Assembly (NCBI GenBank): GCA_027070385.1
Contig: JALXDW010000312.1
Location: forward strand, 1-5,097
From: Chromatiales bacterium
Lineage (GTDB): Bacteria; Pseudomonadota; Gammaproteobacteria; UBA6429; Thiohalophilaceae
Direction: 5' to 3'
DNA: 5,097 nucleotides
Part shown: positions 4,123 through 5,097 of the stretch, piece by piece
Position numbering within the stretch: the stretch's first letter is position 1
Layout: each line of letters opens with the position of its first letter
Notes under the pieces: model-generated
Told to the model about the DNA's origin: nothing
Seen by the model: the letters and a program-made list of their open reading frames with translations, nothing else
Database searches by the model: none
Program-made: the position numbers and the translations under genes

Positions 4123-5097
4123 ATGTCTGAAGCCCAAAATGTCACTGGTATCGAACCCGGTTTGCTGCAATCTGTTTTTGCACCTGTCTATCCGCAAACA
4201 AATAAACAAACCCAATACTGGGGTAAACTCTATGGTCATTCACTGGCGTTAGCGCTGGTCGAAACAGCCAGAAAGGCCCAACGGCCGGTTGTTGTTATTA
4301 CCGGTTCGGCAACCCAGGCGCATCAGCTTGAAAGTGCCATAGACTTTTTCGCATCTGAAAATGTTCCGTTGTTACATTTTCCCGACTGGGAAACACTGAG
4401 TTACGATATCTTTTCACCGCACCAGGATATTATATCGGAACGCTTGAACAGCCTATCCAAATTACCTGACTTACAAACAGGTATTCTTGTTCTACCAATA
4501 CAAACATTGGCACAACGCATTGCCCCGCGTGCCTATATTAATGCACACAGTTTAGTGATGGATGTCGGTGACACACTGTCATTGGATGATATACGAGTAC
4601 GATTTGAACAAAGTGGCTACCAATGTGTTTCTTCGGTTATGGAACACGGTGAATTTGCGGTAAGGGGCAGCATACTGGATGTCTTTCCAATGGGCAGCCA
4701 AACACCTTTTCGAATCGAATTATTCGATGATGAAATTGAAAATATAAGAAGCTTCGACCCGGAAACACAACGGACGATAAAAAAGCTGGATAATATACAG
4801 CTCCTGCCTGCACGTGAATTCCCGCTTGATAAAGAAGGCATCAAGCAATTCCGACAGGCATTTCGCGCACGTTTTGAGGGTGAGTCACAAAACTGTAACA
4901 TTTATCGTGATATCAGCAATGGCCTGGCTTCCCCCGGTATTGAATACTATCTGCCACTGTTTTTTGAACAGACTGAAACACTGTTTAACTACATTCCTGA
5001 TAATTGTATTTTGGTCAGTGATAAAACCATGCAAGAGCAGAATGCAATTTTCTGGGAGGAACTCAATGAACGTTATGAAGCGCGTTGCCATGATATT
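4123..5097 (+). CDS. mfd: Transcription-repair coupling factor Mfd, N-terminal part (cut by window edge)
   Basis: Mfd recognises RNA polymerase stalled at DNA lesions, displaces it using its translocase motor, and recruits UvrA for nucleotide excision repair. The 325 codons visible are open to the last base and cover roughly the first quarter to third of a protein usually near 1150 residues. They show the UvrB-like N-terminal module: F-P-D-W-E-T-L-S-Y-D...S-P-H-Q-D-I-I-S-E-R-L at 86-108, then M-E-H-G-E-F-A-V-R-G-S-I-L-D-V-F-P-M-G at 173-191, D-D-E-I-E at about 205-209, and G-I-E-Y-Y-L-P-L-F-F at 272-281. This includes the region that contacts UvrA. The polymerase-interaction and helicase domains lie beyond the window. 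The ATG at 4123 is the first start after an in-frame TGA at 4114, although its Shine-Dalgarno is weak. It is separated from the DsrE-like gene by 224 bases. Confidence 0.97.
   Translation, partial: MSEAQNVTGIEPGLLQSVFAPVYPQTNKQTQYWGKLYGHSLALALVETARKAQRPVVVITGSATQAHQLESAIDFFASENVPLLHFPDWETLSYDIFSPHQDIISERLNSLSKLPDLQTGILVLPIQTLAQRIAPRAYINAHSLVMDVGDTLSLDDIRVRFEQSGYQCVSSVMEHGEFAVRGSILDVFPMGSQTPFRIELFDDEIENIRSFDPETQRTIKKLDNIQLLPAREFPLDKEGIKQFRQAFRARFEGESQNCNIYRDISNGLASPGIEYYLPLFFEQTETLFNYIPDNCILVSDKTMQEQNAIFWEELNERYEARCHDI

Noticed and set aside
4021..5091. Three minus-strand open frames across the mfd region
   Set aside because: They are antisense to, or overlap the start of, a strongly conserved mfd coding sequence and have no domains or ribosome binding sites.
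1..5097. A multi-gene defence, mobile or biosynthetic system
   Set aside because: No nuclease, helicase other than Mfd, transposase, integrase, toxin-antitoxin pair or CRISPR repeat is visible. The genes are mostly independent envelope genes in mixed orientation.

Overview
This window appears to be an ordinary chromosomal stretch of a moderately A+T-rich gammaproteobacterium. The lineage call rests on the Mfd sequence, on a TIGR04219-type outer-membrane barrel, on a membrane-anchored retropepsin of the TIGR02281 type, and on an exported DsrE-like protein of a kind I associate with sulfur-oxidising and related gammaproteobacteria. The lineage is an inference from family resemblance only. I see no transposase, integrase, phage gene, CRISPR array, tRNA or rRNA.

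Layout, left to right: (1) a small exported protein with a GxT...FGxP...W.Y core (+, ending at 445; its frame is open to the left edge). It meets tail to tail, across 9 bases, (2) a small outer-membrane lipoprotein (-, 455-877). Upstream of the lipoprotein on the same strand, behind a 167-base gap with competing hairpins, is (3) a small predicted outer-membrane beta-barrel (-, 1045-1527). A 253-base divergent region follows, with a terminator-like hairpin, a 52-base nested inverted repeat and repeated GGCGAAAA boxes. It leads into (4) a membrane-anchored retropepsin-like aspartic protease (+, 1781-2311). A spacer with three TGGCAT repeats, one of which looks like a sigma-54 promoter, precedes (5) the TIGR04219-type barrel (+, 2480-3226), which ends in a clear intrinsic terminator. 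Then comes (6) a secreted DsrE-like protein (+, 3377-3898) with its own promoter and a near-perfect ribosome binding site. An unusual structured element (3921-3985) separates it from (7) mfd, the transcription-repair coupling factor (+, from 4123), cut by the right edge after 325 codons.

Five of the six genes before mfd encode exported proteins and the sixth (the protease) is predicted to be membrane-anchored with its catalytic domain in the periplasm. Most sit in their own transcription unit, so this is a run of independent envelope genes rather than one pathway or operon. I found no convincing new multi-gene system. The items most worth a second look are the non-coding structures at 1665-1716, 2319-2393 and 3921-4000.
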